This document shows positions 43,181 to 56,307 of a stretch of 64,000 nucleotides of DNA, in pieces. Position numbers and translations under genes: made by a program. The stretch covers positions 17,183,773-17,247,772 of the forward strand of contig JALGQZ010000018.1 in the NCBI GenBank assembly GCA_023105745.1, given 5' to 3'. Numbering within the stretch: the first letter of the stretch is position 1; each line of letters opens with the position of its first letter. The DNA is from Austropuccinia psidii. Taxonomy: Eukaryota > Basidiomycota > Pucciniomycetes > Pucciniales > Sphaerophragmiaceae. A model generated the notes under the pieces. The model ran no database searches. It worked only from the letters and a program-made list of their open reading frames with translations, and was not told the origin of the DNA.

Positions 43181-46100
43181 TCAAACTCTTGAGGTATTTG
43201 GGCCAGGCTTGTCTGGATACAATGAATGGAAATACTTGACAACGTCTGGTGAGTTGGTAAGGTTGGAAGCTGGCTCCCAAGTTGTTCTTTCTGGGTCTTC
43301 ACTGAATCCTTTCCACTCTACAAGGTACCATGATTTACCTCTTTTGGGTTTTGAGTCCAGAACCTGAGCCACTTCCCATTTTTCTTGCTCCTCCACTAGA
43401 ACTGGTGGTGGTGGCAATTGATGTTGATTTGGGATATTTGACTTCTTCACTGGTTCTAATAAGGACACATGGAATACAGGGTGAACTGACTTCCATTGTT
43501 GAGGAAACTTGAGGTGGTATGCATGACTTCCAATCTTATTAATGACCTCAAAGGGTCCCAGCCATCTTTCTGAAAGTTTCTTGGTGGGTCTTGTAGTCTT
43601 GATCTTCTTGGAAGCTAGCCATACCTTATCCCCAGGTTGGAAATCAGGTGGAATTGACCTATTTCTATCTGAATACTTCTTGAATCTCCTTATTGCTGAC
43701 TCTCATTCTTCTTTGACAACTTGCTGTACTGATTGTAGTTTTTTTGATAACTTTCCAGCAGGTGAGGCTTGAGAAATATGGATTGAGTCAAAGCTTGTAT
43801 TTCTTCCATAACTGGTGAAAAAAGGGGATTGCTTTGTTGATGAATGGTCTGCATTATTGTAGGAAAATTCAGCCAGAGGGAGCCATGTGTGCCAGTCATC
43901 TTGATGGTAACTGACATACATCCAAATATACTTTTCTAGAATCTGATTTACCCTCTTTGTCTGTCCATCTGTTTCAGGGTGGAAAGCAGTTGAAAGATCT
44001 CTTGATATCTTGAGCTGCTGACACAATTGAGTCCAAAATGATGAAACAAATAAAGAACCTCTATCACTAACAACACTGACTGGAAGGCCATTTTTGGAAA
44101 ATACATGACTAATAAAGATTTGAGCTAAGTCCAGGGAAGTGATTGATCCATAAGTTGGAATGAATATTGCCATTTTTGAGAATCTGTCCACAACTACTAA
44201 AATTGAGTCAAAGTTGTTTGACAGTGGAAATTGAGTGATAAAGTCCATTGATAATGAGCTCCAAGGACCAGATGAAATTTGAAGAGGCTTGAGTAATCCA
44301 AACTTCTTATGACGAATGTTCTCGTTTCTTGAAAATTGCTGACATGAGGACACATAGTCCTTAATGAATTGATTCATGCCAGCGCAATAAAAGTCCCTCT
44401 TGATGCGCTTGAAGGTCTTCTCCTGGCAATGGCCAGCCAACAGTGAGTCATGACACTTTCGAAGAATATTGAGTTGGATTTCTTCATTTCTTGGGATTAC
44501 CACTCTATCTTTGAATAATAATAACTTGGCTTGAGGCTCAAGAGAATAATATGTAACTGATTCACCTCTTTCTAGTTTATTGAGTATTTCTTTATAGTCT
44601 TTGTCTTGCCATACTTCTCTTTGGATTTGGTAAACTAAATCAGAGAAAATTTCAACTTTGATTGAGAAGAATATTGACGCTTGAATTCTATCTTGCATGA
44701 TTATTTGATGAAAATTTTGAGGATTCTTGCTGGTGAAGTCCACTCCCCTCTCTGGGTACACGTTGTCCCAACGTGACAAGGCATCTGGTAAAGTGGCCAG
44801 CCTGCCTGGGTGGTAAGTAATAGTGAAATGAAACTCAGAAAGGAATTCAGCCCAACAGGCCTGACAACAAGTAAGAACTTTGGAAGACATGAAATACTGA
44901 AGAGAAGAGTGGTCTTTCAAGACCTCGGAATAATTGGAAAGAGAAAGAATAAAAGCTCTCCAGCTCTTGAGAGCCCAAACTATGCCAAGGAGTTCCTTTA
45001 CATGAATTTAGTAGTTCAGCTCAGCTGGGAGAAGCTTGCAGCTGTCGAATACAATGGGATGCTTTCCTGAGTCATTCACCTGGCTCAGTACAGCACCCAA
45101 GGCATAATCAGAAGCATCAGTCTCTACAATAGTTGGTAGAGAAGGATTGAAATGAGAAAGGATAGGAGCAGTGGTGAATGCTTCTTTGAATATTTGAAAC
45201 TGACTAAGAGCTTCCTCATTGAAGATAAAGGGAGAGTCTTTGTTGAGAAGGGAAGTGAGAGCAGTAATTTTTAATGAAACAATGATAGAAATTGGCAAAG
45301 CCAAGAAAGGATTGAATAGCCTTGATGTTCTTTGGCTGAGGCCAATTGAGGATTTGATGAACTTTAGAAGTATCCATCTTGAGGCCATCACTTGAAACAA
45401 CATAGCCCAAGTATTCCACACTTGAGGCATGTAATACACAGTTGGAGGCTTTGGCAAACAAATCATTGTCCCTCAGTCTTTGGAGGACAGGGGCCACATG
45501 TTTGACATGTTCCTCCTCAAGACTGGAAAAGACCATAATATCATCTAAATAAACTACAACAAAAATATCCAAGAAATCTGCAAATATGAAATTCACAAGA
45601 TTCTGGAAAGAAGCTGGAGCATTGGTAAGTATAAATGGCATAACCAAATACTCATAACTACCATATTTGGTTCTGAAGGCAGTTAAGTGATCATCCCCCT
45701 CTTTGATTCTCAGGAGATTATATGCACCACACAGATCTATCTTGGAGAAGATAGTGGAACCATTGAATATGGTAAGAAGCTGGTTCATAGGAGGAACAGG
45801 ATACCTGTTCTTCCTAGTGACAGCGCTGAGTTTGTGGTAGTCAACACACAAACAAAGACCTCCATCCTTTTTCTTGACAAAAAGTACAGGTGCTCCTGTT
45901 GACAAGGAGCTTGGCCTTATGAAACCTTTCTCCATATTCTCTGAAATGTAGGCCCGCAGTGTTTCTGACTCTTGATTTGATAGTGAGTAGATAACACCAA
46001 CTGGAGGTAGAAGACCCTCCAGTTTGATATGATGATCACAGGCACAGTGTGGAGGAAGTCTCTATTTCACCTTGGAGAATACATCAAAATATTGGTGATA

Positions 46101-46889
46101 CACAGGAGGGACTACCTTCAACACAGTTTTGATTTCTTCTGGCTCTTCCTCCACATCCCACTGCTCCTCCAGGGAGGCATGAAAAGATAAAGGAGGAAGG
46201 TCCATATCCCCTTGAAAGACATGAAGTAAAGATATAGCAACATCTTCTCCAACATCTTTTATATCTTTGAAGACCTCATCTCTTGATTTGAGTAATGACT
46301 GAGATGGCATGAAGGAAGGGATATGGACAGAAGAAGGAAGGGAAGGTGTCTTAAGTTCACCAACCAGAGCAACGCTGTTGACAGCAGTGGCCAAGGCATT
46401 ACTAGCAGAAGAATTAATACCACTATAATCCCTATTACTAGAATCATAGGTGATCAATCCATTTTTCCAATCAAAAATGGGATTAAAATGGTAGAGGAAA
46501 TCATAGCCCAATATAAGGTCTTCTCCTTTGGGTGAATCTATGATAAGAAAAGTCCCATTCAAATCTTGGGAAGGAAGGAAAGTAAACTACCCACTTGGTA
46601 TAATGGGTGATGAACAAGGCAGGGGATTCATTTGAATCAATAATGAAAAGAGGAATCTTTTCAGGGAGCTCTGACATATTCAATGAGTACTTGAGAACAA
46701 AATTCTTTGCAATAAAAGAGTTTTCAGCACCAAAATCAATGAGAATACTATAAAAAATATCAGAGACAGAAGAAAAAATAAGAAACTTAAGGTTTTTTTG
46801 ACACTAGTATTCAGAGTGCACAATTGTGCTCTTGAAGTAAATAAGTGAGAACCATTGAGCACATCATGATTCCCACTCAGGCTTTTCCC
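43181..46889 (-). pseudogene. C pol, broken
   Basis: Homologue of B Pol in pieces. Protease-linked region at 46562-46062, with the active-site part just upstream at about 46745; RT at 45935-45216 ([13 protein letters not shown] intact); RNase H start at 45466-45008 (ETDASDYALGAVLSQ); RNase H end and integrase at 44920-43703; chromodomain at 43468-43181 (WYLVEWKGFSEDPERTTWE). At least five breaks. The integrase zinc site also has a small deletion (LLAGHCQEKTF, where B has LAGHPGQEKTL). Confidence 0.88.
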
Positions 46890-48235
46890 TGCTTTCTAGG
46901 GAAGCCTCTTTATGACCCAGGCTTGTTCTGAGACCTCTTGAAGCATTTTTCAATTGGGTGCTTTCCACCACAATAAGTACACAACCCTTCTTTGATCCTC
47001 CTCTCCTCTTCAGAACCAATTAATTTATTGGCCTTATTGAGGAGAGCAGAGTGGGGCTTGTTCTTTGAAGCTTGAAATTGGTTTCCCTTCTTATTCTTCT
47101 CATGGTGAGGCCTTCTTGAAGATGAGTCTTGAAGAGGCCTTGAAGAATTGGATCCAGTAACAGGGGGCTTCTTTTCTTGATTAATACCCTTCTCTTTCTG
47201 TCTCTCATGGAATCTGGTATCTAATTTCAAGGTAATGTCCATGAGTTCTTGAAGAGTATCAAAATTACCAGGGTAGGAAGCCAACTGGTCCAAACATCTT
47301 GATGCCAATCCTCTTCTATAGACATGGATATAAGCTCTTTCTCCCCAATCTCCAATTCTTGACATTAAGCTCCTGAAATAAGCAATGTGAAAGGATACAT
47401 TACCTCTTTCCTTCATCCTCAAATTGTCCAACTCTTGTTCAGCTTTCCTGACTTCATTGGGATCACCAAACAGAGTGAATAATTGGGTTTCAAATAACTG
47501 ACAATTATTGAGGAGGTAGGAAGGATCTTCATTGGAAATATTGAAGAGGTATGGTTAAATCCATTTGCCAGCTCTACCAGTGAGAAAAGAAGTTGAGTAC
47601 AGAATGTGTTTCCTGTCAGAGAAGAAATTTGCTGGAGCATTATGAAAAATGAGTTGAAAGGATTGAATAAACCCTCTCAGCTTATGGGATTGAGTACCAT
47701 CAAAAGAATCAGGTGCTTTCATTGATGGGGTCTTGAATGCAGGGGCTTTGGAATTTTCCCTGGGGGCTGCTGCTTGAGAAAGCTGTCCCATAATAGTAGC
47801 CATTTGCTCCATGATCTTGAGGAGACTTGGATCATATTGAGAGGCAAGAGGTTGATTAGTAGGGGCTAGATTAGAGCCCTGGGGTACATCTGGAACATTT
47901 GCCAAGGTATCTACCACTTCAGTTTCCCCAGAATCTTACCCTTCCACAGACTCCTCCCCCTCTTCATCTTCAACTTCTCCAAGTCTTGCTCTTTCACCTT
48001 CAAACATGCCAGGATAACCACCCAAGAGGCCAGAGAAAGATCTTCATCTTCTTGATTTCATTCCCCCTCTTCTGGAGGGTGCTGCTCCTTCCATTGGTGG
48101 CCCTCTGTTCAAATCTGCACTCAGGTGATGCACTCATGGTGTGCGGTCAAGAGGAACCCTTGCTGTAGGAGTGAGGACAGCTGGATTCCTTTGGGATCTA
48201 GTGTTCTTGGCTGGAGGGCTATGCTGAACTGGAAT
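46877..48235 (-). pseudogene. C gag, start codon lost and stops
   Basis: Homologue of B Gag. At the B start position the codon is ATT instead of ATG (48233-48235). Fragments at 47917-47555 and 47431-46910 are in recognisable register, separated by a TAA after RAGKWI. The knuckle CTYCGGKHPIEKC is present. A further TAA (46910-46912) lies 21 nt before the conserved slip site. Different lesions from B, so both decayed independently. Confidence 0.85.
46883..46889 (-). promoter_or_regulatory. C frameshift heptamer, same as in B
   Basis: The minus strand reads G GGA AAA in the gag register, then GCC and TGA. The pol frame is -1 and begins AGC CTG AGT GGG. Register and spacing are identical to 15718-15724. 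Confidence 0.75.
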
Positions 48236-48903
48236 TATTGAGAAACTGAGAATAAAAACCTGTGGATACTTTACAATAAGGAATCAATGCTTGCCCAAAT
48301 CAATAATCAATAAATCTTTATGATCTTTAGGAATCAATCAACAGTCTTGGGGTGAAAGCAATTCAATCAATCAATCAATATCAGCAGTCAATCAAATATC
48401 AATAATCTTGAATAATTCAACAATAAATCAATAATAATTCAATCAATAAGTCAATGTCTTCAATATCAATTCAAGGTCTTTAGGAATCAATCAGTCAAAC
48501 AATATCTTCAGGAATCAAAATCAATCAATAATCAATAATCAATTCTTGAGGATCAATCAGTTATCTTGAGGAATCCAACGTCAATCAGTCCATTACAAAT
48601 AAACTCCTGAATCGCTGAATCAATAACCCAATGAATCCCAATCAATCAACCAATCAATAGCTCCTGATAAGACCTGAATGAGCAAAAAAAGAAATATTTG
48701 ATTGAGATAGAATTGAAAATGAAATGAAATGGCAGCAATGATTAAGAAATGATAAGAATCAATTTTCATATGAATATAATTAATGAGATGAAAATTGAAG
48801 ATAGAAAAAATCATAATAATGAGAAACATAAGATCATAAAAGAGTCATCATTGATGAATGGGAGAAATGAATATAAATGAATTAAAAGAAAGAATCAAAT
48901 ATG
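48236..48903 (-). other. C 5' leader, low complexity
   Basis: AATCAATCAAT-type words dominate 48300-48660; this is the reverse image of the B leader. No gene. Confidence 0.65.
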
Positions 48904-48917
48904 AGTTAATTAATTTA
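48904..48917 (-). promoter_or_regulatory. C self-complementary primer-binding site
   Basis: One nucleotide after the 5' LTR the minus strand reads TAAATTAATTAACT, perfectly complementary over 14 nt to 49285-49298 in the LTR. This is the same geometry as in B. Confidence 0.65.
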
Positions 48918-48918
48918 A

Positions 48919-49664
48919 TGTCACAGGGGCTCTTCTAAGTGAAGAGGGCCTGGCACTCAGTAAACTGGGACTCACTTATGGAGGGCTCAAGGATATGATA
49001 AGAGATGAATACACTCAAGAGTGTAAGATGATGAATTAATAATAAAAGAAATATAAGAAAATCAGCAACAAAAGAATAAGAGTAATAGAATAAAAGAGCC
49101 AACCACAAACAAGTCCAAGTCCACTGCTTCAACCTGTCAGAATGGAAAGAGAAGGGTTAATAAGGATATGGCCAACCAACTCATACTGTCCAGGCAAAGA
49201 AAGAAAAGGAAAATACTAACTTAAAATTAAATAACTATAATACTCAAAATAAGGATAAGAATAATTATGAAATAATAAATAAACTAAATTAATTAACTGG
49301 GGAAAAGTCCCCAGTGAGAGAAAGAGGGGCTGGTATATGTGAGATTCACCAGCCCTGATCCAGAAAGAAAATTTTCATGGGAATAAATGATGATTGAATT
49401 GAGTCTTGCTAATACAGGTCCTGTACAAGAGGAAGGGTGGTATTGAGTGATCACACAGTTTGGAAATGGTGTATCCAAACTGTATTGGGTAACTCCAACC
49501 TGTACAAGTATTGACAGGCTTCATTGATAAGCCAGACTGTATGCATGTTTCAGCAAGGAAGATTGCTGAAACTAAATGTTGAAACACACAGTGTATTTGC
49601 TGGTTTGAGGTGTTTGAGTGGGTGTAAGTATGAATGCCCTTACCCCTGATGAGTGGTTGTTACA
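48919..49664 (-). repeat. C 5' LTR
   Basis: 746 bp with intact ends (TGTAACA and TGTGACA on the minus strand). It contains the inferred RNA 5' end (CAGTTAATTAATTTA, minus, 49285-49299) and the TATA-like box (plus GTATATGTGAG near 49333). Confidence 0.92.
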
Positions 49665-49669
49665 TTCCT

Positions 49670-51798
49670 TTGCCCTTGCTTACCTCAGGTTCTGAGGGTG
49701 TCACTGGTGTGTTGGCCTGTGACTGGGTCTCTAGTGGGATGTATCTTCTTCCACTGAATCAGACAGGAAAAAAGAGGGCTTATTGTCAGTTAAGACTTCT
49801 TAAAATGCTTTTTGCAAATCTAAGAATGGCCTCTGGGCAGTATACTTCTATATTATGCCCTTGTAATATGAAAGTGTAATTGAATTAACAATTCCACCTT
49901 GGAAATTAAGCTTACAGATATCTGGCACACTGTTTGTATACCAGTATCTCATAGATTAACTTGTAATTAGCAAGTATATTATGAAAAAGTGGTTATGTAA
50001 GAACATAATTAAAATTAACAATGTACCCAACCACGCCTCAACTGTTGGTTTTACAGTAATAGGTGTCCTTATTTAATTAAACAAAGGACTATAATAATGG
50101 CTTAAAGTGTTTAAATATGTAAAACATGCCTAAAATAGGGGTTTTGTGGTGATTAAACCATGTAAAAGGGTAATTAAAAATAAAACGCCCACTGGTATAT
50201 GACATATACCACTCAAACAACAATCATAAGATATATTATAATTATTTTTTAATGAAATTACGCCTCAAAAAGAAGAAACAAGAGTGTCATAATGGAGAAA
50301 ATAAGAGAAAATCTCACTTATAAGAGCCAAAAAGGTCTAAAAACATGGCCAGGCCCTAAAATGTAAGGCTGAGTGTATGATGAAGGTTTGATAAGGCTAT
50401 TTACAGGCTTAACTATGACTGTGACATGGTAAAAATGATATAAAAGAAGTGTATAATTGATAATGAAAGTTTAAGATTGAATAATAAGGGCTTTACTACT
50501 GCAAAATAGTGGTGGTGAGTGCTGTTGAATGCCCTGGGTGCAGCTTTACCTCTTGGATTACAATAATGAAGTCTACAATACTAAAGTTTATAGTGTAACC
50601 TGATTATTTTGTAATAGTATAACTGTTTTTGACAGTTTTACTACATAGGAATTCAAAAGCAGGATGGGGAAACCTTTTCTGGTGGAGAAAAAGCCTCCTT
50701 TTATCCTAAAGTGGAGTGGAATGGCCGTCTAGACCATCCACATAGAGGGAGTGAAGAGTTTTTCACTTCATAGTACTGGCTTGTGGCTTACAAAGTGCCT
50801 GTATGCTCTGTATTAGGCTCAGATGTGGTTTTGAAACCACATCTGCGCAGGTTTCACCAATACAGGGTGAAAACTTTCATCTGGGGACCACATAGCCCTC
50901 TTCAGAGGTGTATAATGCGTAGAATACTGTACAGAACGTGTATGAGATCCCAGTATTGACTTAATTATGAGGTATTGAAGTATAAACATGCTTATTTGTC
51001 TATTTGACACCTCATAATCATACTTATGGGAGAATATCCCACAGTAAGACTCTATTGGTCTAACTGTGGGATTTTGAGCTTATGAATGCCATAACTTTGT
51101 CAGTTTTTAAGATATCAAGCTCAAAGCTGGCTAATTGTCTAGCCCTGGACGCGCTCTACACAATGGTCCCTCATTTGATATGGTTATCATTAGATATGGC
51201 AAAGTAATGCCATGTACAAGATTTGTTGTACATATATATGTTTTGCTTAAAAACTCCATGGAGCTTGTTTTCCCCATAACCTTTGCTCTAGATGAGATAT
51301 GGAAGAATGGATGGCACAATAAAATAGCCTCGATTGTTCTCTTTTCAAAAAGACTCCACTTTAGGTATCTCACACTTAAACTATAGAAGCTAGATGAGAG
51401 GTGAATATTTTATTCACCCTTATTTGACCTTATTTTGGTCATAACTTCTGAAATTCTGGTGCTAGCTCAGTTTGGCTAGTACCATTGGATAGACTTGACT
51501 CAGAGCTTCATTTTGAATACCCATTTGATGGGGTTAAGCCTATTCCTCTATATTTCAGATGAGAGGTGAAAATTAAGGTTTATGCTTAGCAGCAACTTTG
51601 AGCAGGAATAACTTTGTTATTCTTTGTCCTATGATGATGGGACTTGTATATTTGAAAAGGGTTGAGTTTCCTCTTTCCTTTGATACCTTTTTAGCTTATT
51701 TGGCTCAGCTCCATGTTTTGGTGGTATCTTGACTATACCCTTGATTTATGGTATTTGGCTGTCATGCTTGTGCTCTGGGTTTGAGTCACAGGCTGACA
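49670..51798 (-). repeat. A1 leader remnant and 5' LTR
   Basis: From about 49863 the sequence matches the A1 3' LTR at position 1 onward and ends at TGTCAG (minus) at 51798. The exact inner LTR end and the primer site, somewhere in 49670-49860, could not be placed because the other LTR is cut by the window start. A primer site was searched for and none was convincing. Confidence 0.8.
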
Positions 51799-52025
51799 CA
51801 GCGTTTACACATCTCCAGTATAAATTTGTGTTACACACAAAAGGTCCCTCTTGACCAGGATACCTGCCTGTCACATGAAAATCCTCCCACACCTCCAGTA
51901 TATGTGTGTGTCACATGAAAATCCTCCTGCATATCTAGTATACCTGCACTTCAAATGAAAATTCTTGAGCATGTCCAGGAGCTCAGTTCTTCACAAGCAA
52001 ATCCTTAGGCATGTCAGATGAATTG
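51799..52025. repeat. Imperfect ~40-bp tandem repeats right of A1
   Basis: About five diverged units of the pattern CACxTCCAGTATAxxTGTGTGTCACATGAAAATCCTC occur between 51805 and 52015. They are outside A1 and are part of the flank into which A1 inserted. Confidence 0.6.
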
Positions 52026-53300
52026 TGTGTGGCCTTATGACTGAAATGACTCATGAAACTCATGTGGAGATAACCAGGTTTTCTACACTTAATATCTCAA
52101 ACAATACAGGTCCCTGGATTTGGAAAATGCAGAAGGAGTTAATGATTACTATTTGAGGAGTTTCTGAAAAAGAGTCTCACACAAAGAAGTACTTAGTGAT
52201 GAATTTGGTGGGGCTCAGGAAAGAAATATTCTCTTAAGAAAAATAGAATCAATTCCATTCATCACATAAGAATACAGAGATGACACCAAGAAAGTAAGAG
52301 AAATCAAATATTTCATTTATTCATTAAAACTATAATATTTAAATGAGAGTATTACAAACAAAAAAATTGAAGATATTTCAAGAATTTTTTTTTTAAGAAA
52401 CTTCAAAAAAATTCCGGTGATTACCTCCTTTGGATAACCCTCCAATACATTTCCAAGGAGGGAGTTTAGGTCCTCATGGAGCTCTGGGTGCATCTCATTT
52501 TGATGAGTCCCATTCACAAAGGGAATCATGTGGAGAAATGGTTGATTCTCTAAAAATACTTGGTTGATAAATTTGTTGAATATTGCTTGAGGAATCATGG
52601 GGGTTTTTTGCATGTTGGTGAAGTCCTCCAGCACCTCATTGTGGGATTGAGGGGTGCCTTGCACTGGGGGGAGGAGACAGTTAGGAGGTAAATTGGTGGA
52701 AGGCACTGGGGGATCTTGGATGAGGGAACAGGAGGGGGAGTCTCAACCAAAGAGGTATTGGGGGGAGGGGTGGTGGATCCAACCAGCATATTGTTGATTC
52801 TCATGCAGGAGGGCAAATTGGCAGGAAAAACTGAAGATGGTGGAGTTTTGAGAGTGGAAAAAAATGGAAATATTTGTACTTAGCAAAAGGTTCCTCCATT
52901 TATTGCATTGGAGCCGGCTCAGGTTCAGGCTCACAAGTCAAAGTCCTCTCATGTGATGGCACCTGAGAATCTGGGGCTTGACTTGAGCCTGGAATAGGTG
53001 GGGTGGGGTGTGAATGGGTGGCTCATTGTGTTGAAAGGGCTTTACAAAAGGAGGAAATTCAGTTAACTTACTTAAAAAGTAAAAATTGGAAAGTTAGTAG
53101 CTTTCTGCTTACTGTAGAATAGGTCCTCTGACCATTGGGGTGAGGGGATTTGGTGGCTTTTGTTCTGTGGGTGACAAAGATGAGTCAGTATTATTTTTAA
53201 AAGAAAAATTAAATAATTATAAGGAAGAAAACTTACTTTGGAATTTGAATCCCATGGTGACAATCAGCCCAAGCTCAAATGTCCCCTAGCCATTACCATC
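52026..53300 (-). pseudogene. Possible intron-containing gene remnant, unidentified
   Basis: On the minus strand a Pro/Gln/Ser-rich coding-like stretch (52934-52317, several frames) is preceded by at least one good fungal intron at 53165-53236. Short exonic text before it starts ATG GGA TTC AAA. A second intron-like stretch with GTAAGC and a perfect TACTAAC branch site lies near 53050-53120. I see no domain. It might be a host gene fragment or the spliced gene of another transposon. Low confidence. Confidence 0.3.
53165..53236 (-). other. Predicted 72-nt intron in the flank gene remnant
   Basis: The minus strand has GTAAGT at the 5' end, TACTGACTC as branch region and CACCCACAG at the 3' end. 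The length is typical of fungal introns. Confidence 0.45.
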
Positions 53301-53403
53301 CTTCAATGGCAAGATGATTACTTCTCTAAGTTTGAGGAATGAAGTGACCATTGTATGGTGGCCTGGGAGGTCGGGTGGACAAATAAATGCTCAAGGAAAT
53401 TAG

Positions 53404-54998
53404 TGTGGGAACTCTTCCTGTGTGGGATAAATGAGGCAGTACCTAAAAGGGGAAATTACAAGTAAACAGTTTTTAATTTCTGTTCAAGCTTTTGACCCTT
53501 TCTCTGCTTGTGTGAAAGAATACTCTAGACTTCCCTTCCTAATAATTCTGTATTATCTTAACTTGAGTTCAAAATGAATTTCTCTATTTGATAGGGATAG
53601 TCAGAAGGTATATTCAACAGACTCTATCAGACTGCATTTGATCTGGAAACAATGGTTTAGTAAACCTTAACACAAACAAATAAAGAAATAAATCTGGAGA
53701 AAAGACTCTTAAATTCCTTTAATAATAACAGTAGCACCTTAAGGGGATTTCTGTTTTGATGACAACACTGTTGATATATGGCAGCTAATAATAAAAAAAT
53801 TACTTTTTCTTATGTTCTAATAACTTTCTGATGATAACTTGGGATGAAAAACACTACTACTATTATTTTTAAGTGTTTAATTATTTTCTAATGATAAATT
53901 TGGATAACAGACACTAGTATGGCTCAATTTACTACTGAACTTGGCTACGGAGTAAAGAGCTTTGACAATGGGATGGTTTTATAATATAGTGTAGACCAAC
54001 TTTTAACTATTATTAATTATAAAAAAACCATAAAATGGTACTGAGCTTATCTACTGCGCAAAATTTAGGAATGGGATAACACTATTAAAGTGATAGTCAA
54101 TGGGATAAATTTATTAATTAATGTAGATCAAATGTTCACTACTATTAATTATAAATTACTCAGACAGTGCTAATGAGCTCAGGTACTTAGCAAAATTCAG
54201 AAATGGGGTTGGGATAGCTATACTTCTGAGCTTAGCTACTCAGTATTCCTAAAAAAATAGGATAATGTGGATGGATGGAGATGATTTCCCTCAGAAAAAA
54301 CATTAAGAAGTTATGTTTTTGTCATGAGCCTCTGTCTGGGCCATGAGGAAAAAAGAACTTGAGGGGGAAGAGGGCCTCTATTTATAGTTTTTGGGCTCTC
54401 CATGGGAGTGTCAAAAAAAAGGGGATTTAGAATTTTTTAGGTCTCAACTTTAAGGTATTCATTCAAATGATGTGTCAAATTAAGGTTTGATGGTAATTGA
54501 ACTGTGAGGTCTATGCTTTTGTCCTGGTGACCTGTATTTTCAATTGAGCTCTTGATATTGTGGGGAAACTGTGTCATTGGCTATGTAATCAATTGAGCTT
54601 ATCACAAAATGTGGATAAAATGTGGGGAAATGATATCACTGATTATGTAATCAATTCATAACCCCGGAATCCTTATCTACATGATTAGTAATCCTAGTTT
54701 TTTTTGTTCTTTTTTAACTGGGTATTCTGTAACTGTAATTTCACTACAGTACACCCTTGTGAAACTTCTGTAAACTTAATCTTAATCTCCTGTAATACTA
54801 CTGTGACACTTTTACTGTCTAATTTCCTTCTCCTAGCCTATTTTTATCAACCTCTAACACTATTTTACCATCTCCTTTCACCCTAAATTTTGAATCTCTT
54901 CCTTCTACATCACAATGGCCATCTTATCATGATCCTAAAAACTTATTACTAAGTTTTTTTCATTAATCCAAGGTGACACAATGGTATGGCATACCACA
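53404..54998 (-). repeat. D2: LTR of a second D-family copy
   Basis: 1595 bp, begins TGTGGGAACTC and ends TGGTATGGCATACCACA, as in D1, but diverged and about 0.35 kb shorter. It has the U3 TATA box (minus CTATAAATAG at 54377-54386). The polypurine tract is next to it at 54999, so it is the 3' LTR of a minus-strand element. Confidence 0.85.
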
Positions 54999-56250
54999 TC
55001 CCCCTCTCCATTTAATGTTGTCCCCAGCATTTCAAGTGAGGATTAATTGAAAATACATTGAAATCCTTGTTTGTTTTCTGGTTAAAATGAATAATTATTG
55101 TTTTATTGAGTATTCTTTCTTTATTTATTTATTTTGTCCCTTTTTTTTTGTCATCTTGAGGTGACAGCTTCTCTGAAAAGAAAAAAACTCTCATTAACAT
55201 GGGAGTTTCATGTGATTTCTTATTGCAATTATTTATACTAGTCTTCTTTATTCCTTCATTATGGCTTTTGAGCTCTGATATCCTCCTTTTCCCTTTATTT
55301 TCCTGTTTGTTTTGCTTTTTATTTTTCCTTCTATTCATTGGTATCATCTTGAGTAATTTGAATCACCCAAATTGATTTCTTTAAGTGATTAATGAAGTCA
55401 AAATAATTTGATCATGCAGCTTAAGGTCATACTCAGGACCATTCCTTGAGTCTTGATTTTTTTTATTACTTCTTGAAAAGTGTAATTGATAAAGTTTAAG
55501 GTCATTCTCATGACCATATCTTGAGTTCTTGAGGTGTTTTATGTAACTATTAATAAAATAATGATAAAAGATGATTTATAAAGTTTAGGGTCATGTCAAG
55601 AACCATATCTTGAGCATTTGGTGAGCTTTTTGATAATGGAAAAAAAATGAGATAGTTTTTTTGTTTTTTTGTTTTTTTATGGATAATGAGGCGGTTTAAG
55701 GTTCATACTAAGGACCATTCCTTGAGTCTTGATTTATTTGTTTTCTTCTTTTTTTATAACAAAACTACCCAACATGAAATTAATATATATGTATAACCAA
55801 TACAAGCAAAAAATCTAAGATTCTATTGTATTACAACCAAATTCAACATACCACAGAGCTACAAACTACAAATTCTCATTTCTTTTTTGAAAAAAGCTAC
55901 TACTAAATTAATAATCAAATTAATCCACCAAATCTTTACTTCTGTTTATTTAAATATGATGTTTTTTATTATTCATGGATAAAAGAGATACATAATCAAC
56001 TTATTTAAAAAAAACAGATACTTTGAAACCAAATAAATAATTATATATATAATCTAGGAATATAAGAAGACCCAGATGAATATAATAGGGTAAATAGTTG
56101 TAAAATCCTTTTATTTGGTTGAGGGGATAGTCCCCCTCTCCATTGAAATTTTGATTTTTTTATTTTTATGTTTATTCATTTATATATATCATTAAATAGT
56201 GCTTAATTAAAAATAAAGCAACAGATAATAGCTTTAGTATATAAAATAAT
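54999..56250 (-). mobile_element. D2 internal remnant without pol
   Basis: It starts with the D polypurine tract and the same next ~35 bases as D1 (CCATTTAATG, TGTCCCCAGCAT). Where D1 continues into pol, D2 goes within about 400 bp to hairpin units (55415, 55492, 55581, 55691) like those upstream of D1 pol, then to a second polypurine tract (56131-56144). D2 is therefore an internally deleted or pol-less form, cut on the right by A2. No gene seen. Confidence 0.6.
55415..55720. repeat. Hairpin units in D2
   Basis: Four units with TTTAAGGTC or close variants, a short loop and GGACC or GACC, each followed by ATTCCTTGAG or ATATCTTGAG. They belong to the same series as D1 8955-12778 and show the array is a family feature. 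Confidence 0.6.
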
Positions 56251-56307
56251 TTTAAAGCTATGAAGGAAATTCAGTATATAAAATAAAATTCCTTTTGAGC
56301 TTATAAT

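Larger units (their letters stand above)
39641..49664 (-). mobile_element. Element C: decayed relative of B inserted in the A1 leader
   Basis: A 10.0-kb minus-strand element with the same order as B: 5' LTR, self-primer site, leader, gag, pol, antisense gene, polypurine tract, 3' LTR. It has many private stops and shifts, so it is older or less constrained than B. Both its ends sit within A1, which continues on either side (gag to 39635; leader and 5' LTR from 49670). Confidence 0.9.

Noticed and set aside
49670..49860. Primer-binding site of A1
   Set aside because: No TGG-type or self-complementary site could be placed with confidence because the LTR inner edge is unknown in this window.
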